Of a stretch of 64,000 bases of DNA, positions 17,906 to 27,049 are shown piece after piece. Origin of the DNA: an uncultured Odoribacter sp. (GTDB taxonomy: Bacteria > Bacteroidota > Bacteroidia > Bacteroidales > Marinifilaceae); NCBI GenBank assembly GCA_900541415.1, contig UQJP01000021.1:1-64000 (forward strand). The letters are read 5' to 3'. Numbering within the stretch: the stretch's first letter is position 1; each line of letters begins with the position of its first letter. Under the pieces are notes generated by a model that was not told the origin of the DNA, made no database searches, and saw only the letters and a list, made by a program, of their open reading frames with translations. The translations under genes and the position numbers were made by a program.

Positions 17906-20900
17906 ATGATTATGAAGAAAATTAGAAATATGGGATGGATGAGTGTGGGATTCGACCGGGAATTAAATGTGATTGATTTCGTCAATCCTGACGAGCGGCT
18001 TTTTTTCGGTATCCCGATGGAAGAAATGGCCGGGAAATCCCTGCTGTCACTTTTAGCAGGGACTCCTGAAAAAAATCACAGGCAAATCGGTTTGATTATC
18101 GACAGCATCAACCGTGCAAGGGAAGAGAAGCGGAATGTGTATCTGGAGTATACATCTGTCCTTCCTACGCAGGAAAGGGTGCGTGTGGCGGGTAATGTCA
18201 GGTGTGAGGACGAGGATCTGATCTGTCTGCATGTGCTGGAAGTCAATGAAAACGATCTGCTCCACTCGCGTGAAGTGGATTTGGCAGCTACTGTCGATCA
18301 TGAATCCCACCTTTTGTTACAAACCATTTATAAGAATCTTCCGGTAGGGATGGAGTTGTATGACCGCTCCGGTCGCCTGATCGAGATTAACGAGGTGGGG
18401 ATGGAGATCATGGGCGTGCAGCAGAAAAGCGATATTTTGGGTATTAATATTTTTGAAAACCCGAATATGCCCGATGATATGAAAGAACGGTTGAGGGCTG
18501 GGGAGAATATCCGTTTCACAATAGCCTATGATTTCGATCTGGCTAAAGAACGGTATTACCCGACGATTTTTTCCGGTTTGCGCTATTTCGAGATTACCGT
18601 ATCGGTGGTATGGAATGATAGGGGAGAAATAGATAAGTATCTTTTTATCGCCCAGGATATGACGGAGCGCACTTTGCTGCAAAATAGGTATGAAAAGCTG
18701 TATAATCAAAAGGAAGCACTTTTGGAGGCGTTGCCGATAGGGGTCGAGTTGTATGACGCGGACGGAGATATGATCTATATGAACGATGCCGACAGGCGGA
18801 TATTCGGTATGGATAAGGATGCGTATGTCCGGAAGAAGATCAATATATTTGAAAACCCCACTTTACCACAGGAGGTGAGGGATGCTATCCGCAACCGGGA
18901 AAAGATTCAGGATCATGTGGAGTATAGTTTCGATTTGGTGAGAGAGAGTGGTTTTTACGAAACCTCGCGGCAGGATTCTGTTTGCCAGATTGCCTGTAAC
19001 GGGACTCCGGTTTTGAGTGATACCGGGGAAACAGAGGGGTATGTTTTTATTCTGGAAGATGTGACTGAAGCTGTCCGGGCGGAAGAGCTGCTGCGCCAGA
19101 GCAAGAAAAAGACAGAGTTGGCGATGCAGGCCGCCGAGATCATTTTATGGGAGTTTGACACCCGTACAGGGTCGTTAGTTGTGGAGAATGAGTCGTTGTC
19201 CGGCGAGGGTAATTTGAAATCCTGCCCTGTTGAATACTATAAAGATTTCGTTCATCCGGACGATTGGGAAGCCACTCATGCGATTGTTTCCGAACAGTTT
19301 GCGGGATTGGACAAGACTTTTCGTTATAATATCCGGATCAGGTTGTCCGGTTATCCTGAATGGCAATATTGTACGATCAATGCGTCCCCTTATGAAAAGG
19401 ACGATGACGGGAAGGTTATTAAATATGTGGGTTTTTGCAAGAATAACACCGAATTGCAAAGGAGGAAAATATTACAGGAAAATATTCTGAATAATATCCC
19501 GCTGCCTATTCATATCGAGGATGTGGAGGACGGTTTCCGTTATGTTTTCTGTAATGAAGAAAGCCAGCGTCTTTTCGGTACCCGGGAGGGGGAAACCATT
19601 TACAGTATTCTGGATGAAAAGCAGGCGAAACGGATGCAGAAGAGCGATTTGAAAGTTTTCAATACCGGAGAACCGTATTTTGGCGTGGAGAGGATTGTGC
19701 TGAAAGACGGGCGCAGCTATGATATGATTGTCCGTAAGACAATTATTTATAACGGAAGCAAGCGGTTGCTGCTCAATGTCCGTTGGGATCAGAGCCTTCA
19801 AAACGATCTTAAACGCCGGGCTAAGGTGCTTTCCATTTCGATGGAGGTGATGAATGCTTATACCTGGTTTTATGAGCCGTCGAAAGACCGGATGAGTTTC
19901 GGGGAGGGCTTTGATAAGATCGACCGGGATGTTTCGGAGGTCGATACGTTTGAGAAGTTTGTAAGCTATATCCATCCGGACGACCGCCAGACTTTTATCG
20001 ATACCGCCCAGGCTATTTTGCAGGAGGAGAGTGGGGAGGCGAGCGTACAATACCGGATAGCCCTGCGGGAAGACGGAGTTTATGAATGGTGGGAAACCCG
20101 TGGGGTTTTGGAAACTTCCATGTTTAACGATGCCCCTTATAAGTATATTTGCGGGATGGCGATCAATATCGAAACCCATAAGCAGACCGAGCTGACGTTG
20201 CTGAGGAATAAAGAGGAGTTGAATCAGCTGGTCCGGCAGAATGAGCTGGTGCTGAATAACACCAATTCCGGACTGGCGTATATTACGCCGGACTACACGG
20301 TGCAGTGGGAAAATATTTCCGTTGTTTCGGTCGGCCTTCCGCATGGCGCATACAGGAGGGGTGAATTTTGCTATAAAAGTGCTTATAACCGCGACACTCC
20401 CTGTGAGGATTGCGTGTTGCAACGGGCAATGAAGTCGCACCAGATGGAACGGGTGAAATTCTCTTTGGATAACCAGCGGGCCGTGGAGGTTTTTGCCACT
20501 CCTGTTTTAAAGGACGACGGGGAGTTGGATGGAATTGTGGTCCGAGTGGACGATGTTTCCGACCGGGAGCGGATGATCGAGGAGTTGCGGCAGGCCAAGT
20601 TGGTGGCCGAGCAATCCGATAAGTTAAAATCGTCGTTCCTGGCCAATATGAGCCATGAAATCCGCACTCCGCTGAATGCGATTGTCGGGTTTTCCGATTT
20701 GCTGGTGCATGTGGACGATCAGGCCGACCGCGAGGAATATATGCGGATCATCAATACCAATAATGAGTTGTTGTTGAAACTGATTAACGATATTTTGGAT
20801 TTGTCGAAATATGAGGCCGGAGCTATGGAGTTGAAGTATGAAGAATTTGATTTCTCGGAATATTTCAACAATATGGTGCTGTCCATGAAACAGCGGGTGA

Positions 20901-21730
20901 CAAATCCCAATGTGCGGTTGCTGGCCGTAAATCCTTATGCCACGTGCCGGGTTACGCTGGATAAAAACCGGATTGCCCAGGTGATGACGAATTATGTGAC
21001 GAACGCTATTAAATATACGCCGAAAGGGTTTATCGAAATGGGGTATGACCTGGTGGAGGGAGGTATCCGGCTTTATGTGAAGGATAGCGGAATCGGCATT
21101 CAGGATGAAAAGAAAGATAAGGTGTTCCACCGCTTCGAGAAGCTGGACGAGTTTGCACAGGGAACGGGGCTCGGTTTGTCTATTTGCCGGGCGATTACGG
21201 AATCGATGGGAGGGCGTGTCGGTTTTGAGTCTCAGTATAACGAGGGTTCGCTTTTCTGGGCTTTCATTCCTTGCGATGCCGAGGTTTCGGGACTTTCCTC
21301 GAAGAGTGCGGAGGAGCCTGCGGCGGAAAAAAGCGATGACGGACAGCCGGTTGCCGATGGAAATGTGGCCGACGGGAAACAGAAAACCATTTTGGTGGCG
21401 GAAGATATTTCGAGCAATTATTTGCTCATATCGGCCATGCTGGGCAAACAATATCGTTTGCTTCATGCCGTCAATGGGCGTGAGGCTGTGGAAATACACA
21501 GGAAACATCCGGTGGATGTGTTGCTGATGGATATGAAAATGCCTGTGATGGATGGTTTGGCAGCGACAAAGGAAATCCGTAAATTCGATTCTAAGCTGCC
21601 GATTATCGCTTTGTCGGCTTATGCTTTTGAATCGGATAGGCTTGCGGCATTGGAGGCCGGATGTAATGAATATCTTGTGAAGCCGATCGACCGGGAAAAG
21701 TTAATGGCTGTGTTGCAGAAATATTGCTGA
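17906..21730 (+). CDS. Cytosolic multi-PAS hybrid sensor histidine kinase
   Basis: A 1274-residue protein without transmembrane segments. About six or seven PAS units precede the kinase; the second and third (from residues ~140 and ~270) are clear duplicates of each other (both contain INIFENP and a DFDL-type end). A PAS unit near residues 790-890 has paired cysteines (PCEDC, C833 and C836) as in redox- or metal-sensing PAS domains. HisKA has NMSHEIRTPLNAI with phospho-acceptor H917; HATPase has DSGIGIQ and GTGLGLSICRA. A C-terminal receiver ends the protein (LLMDMKMPVMDG, D1209). No DNA-binding domain, so its output needs another protein. It ends four bases from a convergent araC gene. Confidence 0.92.
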   Translation: MIMKKIRNMGWMSVGFDRELNVIDFVNPDERLFFGIPMEEMAGKSLLSLLAGTPEKNHRQIGLIIDSINRAREEKRNVYLEYTSVLPTQERVRVAGNVRCEDEDLICLHVLEVNENDLLHSREVDLAATVDHESHLLLQTIYKNLPVGMELYDRSGRLIEINEVGMEIMGVQQKSDILGINIFENPNMPDDMKERLRAGENIRFTIAYDFDLAKERYYPTIFSGLRYFEITVSVVWNDRGEIDKYLFIAQDMTERTLLQNRYEKLYNQKEALLEALPIGVELYDADGDMIYMNDADRRIFGMDKDAYVRKKINIFENPTLPQEVRDAIRNREKIQDHVEYSFDLVRESGFYETSRQDSVCQIACNGTPVLSDTGETEGYVFILEDVTEAVRAEELLRQSKKKTELAMQAAEIILWEFDTRTGSLVVENESLSGEGNLKSCPVEYYKDFVHPDDWEATHAIVSEQFAGLDKTFRYNIRIRLSGYPEWQYCTINASPYEKDDDGKVIKYVGFCKNNTELQRRKILQENILNNIPLPIHIEDVEDGFRYVFCNEESQRLFGTREGETIYSILDEKQAKRMQKSDLKVFNTGEPYFGVERIVLKDGRSYDMIVRKTIIYNGSKRLLLNVRWDQSLQNDLKRRAKVLSISMEVMNAYTWFYEPSKDRMSFGEGFDKIDRDVSEVDTFEKFVSYIHPDDRQTFIDTAQAILQEESGEASVQYRIALREDGVYEWWETRGVLETSMFNDAPYKYICGMAINIETHKQTELTLLRNKEELNQLVRQNELVLNNTNSGLAYITPDYTVQWENISVVSVGLPHGAYRRGEFCYKSAYNRDTPCEDCVLQRAMKSHQMERVKFSLDNQRAVEVFATPVLKDDGELDGIVVRVDDVSDRERMIEELRQAKLVAEQSDKLKSSFLANMSHEIRTPLNAIVGFSDLLVHVDDQADREEYMRIINTNNELLLKLINDILDLSKYEAGAMELKYEEFDFSEYFNNMVLSMKQRVTNPNVRLLAVNPYATCRVTLDKNRIAQVMTNYVTNAIKYTPKGFIEMGYDLVEGGIRLYVKDSGIGIQDEKKDKVFHRFEKLDEFAQGTGLGLSICRAITESMGGRVGFESQYNEGSLFWAFIPCDAEVSGLSSKSAEEPAAEKSDDGQPVADGNVADGKQKTILVAEDISSNYLLISAMLGKQYRLLHAVNGREAVEIHRKHPVDVLLMDMKMPVMDGLAATKEIRKFDSKLPIIALSAYAFESDRLAALEAGCNEYLVKPIDREKLMAVLQKYC

Positions 21731-21734
21731 TTTT

Positions 21735-22631
21735 TCAGCCGGTTATTTTGTATTCGTTGGGAGTGATTTTTACTATTTTTTTGAACATGCGGCTGAAATG
21801 GTGGGGGTATTTAAATCCTAATTCGTAGGCGATTTCGCTGATCGATTTATCACTTCCGATAAGCAGTTCTTTGGCCCGTTCGATCGTCATGAGCTGGATA
21901 TATTCCTGGGCGGATTTTCCTGTTTCTTTTTTAATCAGGTCGCCGAAATAATTGGAGGACAAATGTAACTGCTCGGCACAGAACTGCACGGAAGGCAGTC
22001 CGATGGTCTGTGGTTTATCTGAATTGAAATAGGCGGTCATTATATCCTCGAAGCGGCTCAGCAGATTGTGGTTCGGCACTTCGCGGGTGACGAACTGGCG
22101 GTCGTAGAAACGTACGCAGTGATTGAGCAACACTTCGATATTGGCGGCGATGATCTGTTTGGTGTGTTTGTCTACGGCGTGTTCCAGTTCTTCTCTGATT
22201 TCCTGAAAGCAGTTGAGAATGATCTGGCGTTCGCGTTCAGACATGTGCAGGGCTTCGTTCGAGTTGTAAGAGAAAAACGAATAGTCTTTAATCCGGCGTG
22301 CCAAAGGCGTACCGTATAGCAAATCCGGGTGAAACATCAGCACCCAGCCTTTGGGGTTTTGTGTCACTCCGCCGTCGTCGAGGCCTGCCACCTGTCCGGG
22401 AGCCACAAATACAAGCGATCCTTCCTGATAGTCGTATGTGCTGCGGCCATACAGCAGGGAGCCGCATTCGATGTCTTTCAGGAACACGGTGTAAAATCCG
22501 AAGTTTTTTAGGGCGTGCCTGATCTGCCCGACTGTTGAAAGATCAACGATACTTATGAGCGGATGCCGGGTTTCAACGCCGAGCAGTTTGTTGTAATCCT
22601 GCACGGAATCCAGTCTGATAATCTTATTCAT
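21735..22631 (-). CDS. AraC family transcriptional regulator
   Basis: A 298-residue regulator. The N-terminal ~190 residues are a cupin-like sensor (YDYQEGSLVFVAPGQ, GWVLMFHPDLL). The C-terminal two-helix-turn-helix AraC domain spans ~195-295 (QLHLSSNYFGDLIKKETGKS and ISEIAYELGFKYPHHFSRMFKK). It is divergent from ccsBA across 385 bases and convergent with the hybrid kinase. Three spaced AATCCGT repeats in the upstream gap are candidate binding sites. Effector unknown. Confidence 0.93.
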   Translation of the reverse strand: MNKIIRLDSVQDYNKLLGVETRHPLISIVDLSTVGQIRHALKNFGFYTVFLKDIECGSLLYGRSTYDYQEGSLVFVAPGQVAGLDDGGVTQNPKGWVLMFHPDLLYGTPLARRIKDYSFFSYNSNEALHMSERERQIILNCFQEIREELEHAVDKHTKQIIAANIEVLLNHCVRFYDRQFVTREVPNHNLLSRFEDIMTAYFNSDKPQTIGLPSVQFCAEQLHLSSNYFGDLIKKETGKSAQEYIQLMTIERAKELLIGSDKSISEIAYELGFKYPHHFSRMFKKIVKITPNEYKITG

Positions 22632-22657
22632 TTTTTATAGTTTTTCTCTTCTCCGAG

Positions 22658-22665
22658 CAAAAATA
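22658..22665 (-). promoter_or_regulatory. araC -7 box
   Basis: On the minus strand the bases read TATTTTTG (exact TAnnTTTG), giving a leader of about 20 nt for the araC gene. Confidence 0.5.
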
Positions 22666-22723
22666 AGTGTTTTATATGAGAAAAATATCTTTATATTCCA
22701 TGTTTCGGTAAATTGGGTTATGA

Positions 22724-22792
22724 AATCCGTAATTTGTGTTAATACTTTGGTTATTTGTTGTTTGCAATCCGTGAAACAGGGGGTGAATCCGT
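22724..22792. repeat. Three AATCCGT direct repeats between araC and ccsBA
   Basis: AATCCGT occurs at 22724-22730, 22766-22772 and 22786-22792, all in the same orientation, 42 and 20 bases apart (about four and two helical turns). The last copy is inside an inverted repeat GTGAATCC / GGATTCAC (22783-22790 and 22803-22810). This is the geometry expected for an AraC-family binding array. Confidence 0.5.
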
Positions 22793-22961
22793 AATTATTA
22801 ATGGATTCACAGGGGAATATCCGGCGGTTCTGTATTGCCGGAAATCGGGAAGCCAGGGGGCGATTTTATTTCCTTTGAGGGTAAAGACCGCCGCCCTCTC
22901 GGTTTAGGGGGTGCTATACACACTATTCATCGGAGTTCTGCCGTTTTTACGAAATCTTTAT

Positions 22962-22969
22962 TATATTTG
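22962..22969 (+). promoter_or_regulatory. ccsBA -7 box
   Basis: TATATTTG, an exact TAnnTTTG element, 47 bases before the ccsBA start codon. Confidence 0.6.
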
Positions 22970-23016
22970 AAGCCGTGTAAGATAAATGCGAGGCTTGTAA
23001 TAATTGTAATTTTAGG

Positions 23017-25419
23017 ATGAAAAAGGGAAATTACCCCCGGGTGAGTTTATTTGTTTTGTTAGTGATTTATGCCGTTGCTATGGCAGTAGCGACATTTGTC
23101 GAGAATAGCCAGGGAACGCCTGTGGCGAGAAAGTTGTTTTACTGTGCGTCCTGGTTCCTGCTGGTGGAATTTCTGCTGGCTGTGAATTTTATTTGGCTGG
23201 TGGTGAAGCAGAAAATGCTCACCCGCAGGCAATGGGGCAGTTTGCTGTTCCATTCCGCTTTTGTGGTGATTCTTGCCGGAGCGGGGATTACGCACTTTTT
23301 CAGCTATGAAGGGGTGATGCATATCCGGGAAGGGCAGCAGGTGAATTATATGCTGATGGGCGACGGAACGCAGAGGCGGGAAGTGCCTTTCGAGGTTTAC
23401 CTGAAAGATTTCCGGCTGGAACGCTATCCCGGCTCGCACAGTCCTTCGTCGTATGAGAGCGATGTGGTGCTGACGGTGGACGGGGAGAAGCACGAGCGAA
23501 TGATTTATATGAATAATGTGGTGGATGTGAAAGGCTACCGTTTGTTTCAGGCTTCCTACGATCCGGACGAATTGGGGACGGTGTTGTCTGTGAACTACGA
23601 TAAGCCGGGGATGATTGTGTCGTATTTCGGTTATGCCCTGATGGTGCTGGGGATGATCCTGACCTTTTTTAACCGGGAATCCCGGTTCAGGAGGCTGGTG
23701 CGGGAATTGAAACAGATGCAGGGCAGTGTCCTGAAAACCGTTGTGGCGGGGGTGTTGTTCAGTTGCCTTGTGGCGGGAGGAAGCGTTTCGGCGTATGCCT
23801 TGCCGCAGGCGGGAAGCGGGGGATTGCCCACCGTGCCGAAAGAGCAGGCGGATAAGTTCGGGAAGTTGATTGTGCAGAATCCGAAGGGACGTTTGGAGCC
23901 TGCCAATACCTGGACGCTGAAAATTTTACGGAAACTTTATCAGGCAGAACAGTATAAGGGGTTAAATTCCGACCAGTTTTTCCTGAATCTTTTGGTTTAT
24001 CCCTATGAATGGAGTTTTGAGAAGTTTATCAAGATGAAGGATAAGGAGGTGCTGGATAAGTTGGGGAAGACCGGGGAATATATTGCTTTTAACGATGTTT
24101 TCGGAGCTGACGGGGAATACCTGTTGCAGAAGGAAGTGGAGGCGATTTATGCTAAGAATCCTTCGGAGCGTAGCCGGGTGGATAACGATATTTTAAAGCT
24201 GGATGAAATGGTGAATATCGTTTTCCAGATTCAGCAGGGAATGATGTTGGCCGTTTTCCCCGATCCGAACGACCGCAACGGAAAATGGTATTCTGCCGGG
24301 GACGACCTGTCGGTGTTTCAGGACAAGGATTCTTTGTTTGTGTCGAAGATCATGAGCTGGTATGTGGCCGAACTGGCCGACCGGAATGCCAAACAGGCGG
24401 ACGATGTGCTGGGAATGATACAAACCTACCAGCAAGCTAAGAATAAGGTGATCGAGGTCGATGCGAAAAAAATCGAGGCGGAGGTGTTTTATAATAAGGT
24501 GCATATTTTTTCCGCGATCGTGAAATACTATCTGATTTTGGGAGGGCTGTTGCTGCTGTGTGTGTTTGTGGCGTTGTTTAAGCGGGGACGGTGGACAAAT
24601 CTGGCGGGCTGGATACTCACCGGAGGAATTGCCTGTGTGTTCCTGGTGCATACTTTCGGGCTGGGATTGCGTTGGTATATTTCGGGATATGCTCCCTGGA
24701 CCAATTCGTATGAATCGATGGTATATGTGGCGTGGGCGATTGCGTTGGGCGGCCTGTTGTTTGCTTTCCGCACGCGGGTTGTGCCTGCCCTGACTTCGCT
24801 GCTGGCAGGGGTGTTGCTGTTCGTGTCGGGGCTGAATCAAATGAGCCCGGAGATTACGCCTTTGGTGCCTGTGTTGCAGTCGTGGTGGCTGATGTTGCAT
24901 GTGGCCGTGATTATGGCGGGGTACGGATTCTTTTTTGTGAGCGCTTTGATGGGATTGTTCAATATGATTTTGATGATTGTGGCGAAAGGACGGGAAAAGA
25001 TTCGTGAGACGATCCGGGAACTGACCATCCTGAATGAAATGGCAATGATCCTGGGGCTGATGCTGATGACTATCGGCACGTTCTTAGGGGCTGTCTGGGC
25101 GAATGAATCGTGGGGACGTTATTGGGGCTGGGACCCGAAGGAAACCTGGGCGTTGATCTCGGTGATCGTCTATACTTTGGTGTTACACTTGCGCCTGATT
25201 CCCGGCTGGAAAAGCAAATGGCTGTTTAACCTGCTGTCGCTGCTGGCTATCGCTTCGGTGCTGATGACTTATTTCGGGGTGAATTATTATTTAAGCGGCA
25301 TGCACTCTTATGGAAAAACCGATGCGCAGTTATTGCCCGCTCCTTTCATTATCGGGGGAATTGTCGTGGTGGTCATTGCGGTGTGGTCGGGAATGAAGAA
25401 AAAAGAGATCGGCGAATGA
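23017..25419 (+). CDS. ccsBA: Fused ResB-CcsA cytochrome c maturation protein (system II heme lyase)
   Basis: An 800-residue membrane protein. The N-terminal ~250 residues are ResB/CcsB-like with three to four membrane helices (LLFHSAFVVILAGAGITHF carries a heme-ligand-type His). A periplasmic part follows (~260-510). The C-terminal ~270 residues are CcsA with about eight helices and the WWD motif (WGRYWGWDPKETWALI near residue 705), flanked by histidines in WLMLHVAV and VLHLRLIPGW. It moves heme to the periplasm and attaches it to CxxCH motifs. No cytochrome operon is adjacent, but a CxxCH lipoprotein lies at the far end of the window. Confidence 0.95.
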   Translation: MKKGNYPRVSLFVLLVIYAVAMAVATFVENSQGTPVARKLFYCASWFLLVEFLLAVNFIWLVVKQKMLTRRQWGSLLFHSAFVVILAGAGITHFFSYEGVMHIREGQQVNYMLMGDGTQRREVPFEVYLKDFRLERYPGSHSPSSYESDVVLTVDGEKHERMIYMNNVVDVKGYRLFQASYDPDELGTVLSVNYDKPGMIVSYFGYALMVLGMILTFFNRESRFRRLVRELKQMQGSVLKTVVAGVLFSCLVAGGSVSAYALPQAGSGGLPTVPKEQADKFGKLIVQNPKGRLEPANTWTLKILRKLYQAEQYKGLNSDQFFLNLLVYPYEWSFEKFIKMKDKEVLDKLGKTGEYIAFNDVFGADGEYLLQKEVEAIYAKNPSERSRVDNDILKLDEMVNIVFQIQQGMMLAVFPDPNDRNGKWYSAGDDLSVFQDKDSLFVSKIMSWYVAELADRNAKQADDVLGMIQTYQQAKNKVIEVDAKKIEAEVFYNKVHIFSAIVKYYLILGGLLLLCVFVALFKRGRWTNLAGWILTGGIACVFLVHTFGLGLRWYISGYAPWTNSYESMVYVAWAIALGGLLFAFRTRVVPALTSLLAGVLLFVSGLNQMSPEITPLVPVLQSWWLMLHVAVIMAGYGFFFVSALMGLFNMILMIVAKGREKIRETIRELTILNEMAMILGLMLMTIGTFLGAVWANESWGRYWGWDPKETWALISVIVYTLVLHLRLIPGWKSKWLFNLLSLLAIASVLMTYFGVNYYLSGMHSYGKTDAQLLPAPFIIGGIVVVVIAVWSGMKKKEIGE

Positions 25420-25620
25420 TTGCCGTGGGCGGCGGGCTGTGAAGCGGGTGTGTGTGGCAGTACCGGGGCCGGGGAATGATTCCGGGATGCAGGCAGGATG
25501 GGAAAGGCCGCATGAAACGCCGGAAGAAAATAGGGAATAGGATTTATATATATAAGGAATAACCGTTTTTGGGGGGAAGATGAAAGTGCGGGAAGGGGAC
25601 GGAATGTGTGTGTCAGTATA

Positions 25621-25638
25621 TGAGCAACCGATTGCTCA
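25621..25638. promoter_or_regulatory. LacI-type operator candidate ahead of GH105
   Basis: TGAGCAACCGATTGCTCA has 7-bp inverted arms around a central CCGA and fits the GCAAnCGnTTGC pattern of LacI/CcpA-family operators. It lies in the 301-bp gap after ccsBA, about 80 bases before the first glycan-degradation gene. No exact -7 box was found in this gap, which otherwise shows nothing coding. Confidence 0.5.
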
Positions 25639-25720
25639 AACGGTTTTTACTTTGAAAACGGAATCATTAGGGCGTGTCCGGGCGGACATGAGATTATAGG
25701 ACTAATTTAAAGAAAAGACG

Positions 25721-26839
25721 ATGAAAAAACTGATTTTGTTGGCTGCGTGTGTATCTTTCGCGGCATGGGGAAAGGCACAGCCTTTCCGGGCGGATTTCCA
25801 AAAAAACGAGGTGACAAAGGTGATGAAGGCCGTGGCCGACTGGCAGGTCGAAAATTGGGATAAGGTCAGGCACGGCTGGGACGACTGGACGAACGGGGCT
25901 TTGTACGTGGGGATGTATGCGTGGGGAGAGATGGCGGATGTTGCCGGACAAAAAAATCCTTATTTTGCTTTTCTCACCAAAGTGGGAAACCGGAACGGCT
26001 GGCAGCCCGGTAAGCGGATGTATCATGCCGACGATATTTGCGTGGCGCAAATGTATATAGATATGTATCGGCAGAGCGGCAAGAAGAATGAAAGGTGGAT
26101 TATGCCGACTTTGGTGCGTACGGACTGGGTGATGAAACATCCTGCCCCGCAGAAGCCGGGAGCCCGTTTCGGCGGGGGTAATACCGATTGCTGGACGTGG
26201 TGCGATGCTTTGTTTATGGCTCCTCCGGTGTATGCCCGCCTGTATAATATGACCGGGGAAAAACGGTATATGAAATTTGCCGACAAGGAGTTTAAATTCA
26301 CTTACAGCGAATTATACGATCATGAAGAGAAGCTGTTTTTCCGGGATAACACTTATATCGGCAAACAGGAAAAGAACGGGAAGAAAATTTTCTGGGGACG
26401 CGGAAACGGTTGGGTGATGGGCGGACTTTGCGAAATTTTGCAGGAATTGCCGAAGAAAGACCGCTATCGTAAATTTTATGAGCAATTGTTTCAGGAAATG
26501 GCGGCGAGCGTGGTGCGTTGCCAGCAGCCCAGCGGTTATTGGAGTGCCAGTATGCTCGATCCGGAAAGCTATCCGGCTCCGGAAACCAGCGGAACGGGAT
26601 TTTTTGTGTATGCTCTGGCCTATGGGGTGAACGAGGGGTTGCTGCCTGCCGACGAGTATATGCCTGCCGTGCGTAAGGGGTGGAAGGCGTTGGTCGATGC
26701 AGTGGAAGCCGGCGGAAAACTGGGATATGTGCAGCCTATCGGAGCCGATCCCCGGAAAGTGAATGCCAGTATGACGGAAGTGTATGGTGTGGGGGCTTTT
26801 CTGCTGGCGGGACGTGAAATTTATAAGATGTCTGAATAA
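25721..26839 (+). CDS. GH105 unsaturated glycuronyl/rhamnogalacturonyl hydrolase
   Basis: A 372-residue secreted enzyme (signal peptide ending near GKAQ) with the (alpha/alpha)6 GH105 pattern: YHADDICVAQMY (D104/D105), DCWTWCDALFMAPP (D162, the position of the catalytic Asp in YteR-like enzymes) and WGRGNGWVMGGL. GH105 enzymes remove the 4,5-unsaturated uronic acid left at chain ends by polysaccharide lyases. In this setting, with PL8, heparinase-like and GH88 genes downstream, a glycosaminoglycan-derived or mixed substrate is as plausible as pectin. First gene of the enzyme run. Confidence 0.88.
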   Translation: MKKLILLAACVSFAAWGKAQPFRADFQKNEVTKVMKAVADWQVENWDKVRHGWDDWTNGALYVGMYAWGEMADVAGQKNPYFAFLTKVGNRNGWQPGKRMYHADDICVAQMYIDMYRQSGKKNERWIMPTLVRTDWVMKHPAPQKPGARFGGGNTDCWTWCDALFMAPPVYARLYNMTGEKRYMKFADKEFKFTYSELYDHEEKLFFRDNTYIGKQEKNGKKIFWGRGNGWVMGGLCEILQELPKKDRYRKFYEQLFQEMAASVVRCQQPSGYWSASMLDPESYPAPETSGTGFFVYALAYGVNEGLLPADEYMPAVRKGWKALVDAVEAGGKLGYVQPIGADPRKVNASMTEVYGVGAFLLAGREIYKMSE

Positions 26840-27004
26840 AAATCAGGTGAAATGGGGGTAAACGATTGAAGTTCATAGTTTTGTTGATGAAAATTGGCTT
26901 ACGGACGGATTGACTTTACCCCTTTTTTAGAGCAGGTGTAAAAATTTTTTCGGGAGAAATTTGTTTTATTTTTATTAAAATTTTTGTTTGCGATTTTTTT
27001 TTAA

Positions 27005-27024
27005 TATGTTTGTTCAATCGATTG
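27005..27024 (+). promoter_or_regulatory. GH20 promoter with overlapping CAATCGATTG operator
   Basis: TATGTTTG (27005-27012) is an exact -7 box. Two bases later lies the perfect palindrome CAATCGATTG (27015-27024), over the expected transcription start and 25 bases before the ATG. The same palindrome with the same 2-base spacing occurs before the gene at 55226. Confidence 0.65.
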
Positions 27025-27049
27025 CGTTGTTATTATTAAATCAGAGAGA

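Noticed and set aside
22835..23020. 61-codon plus-strand open frame before ccsBA
   Set aside because: Overlaps the ccsBA promoter and start, with no recognisable coding character.
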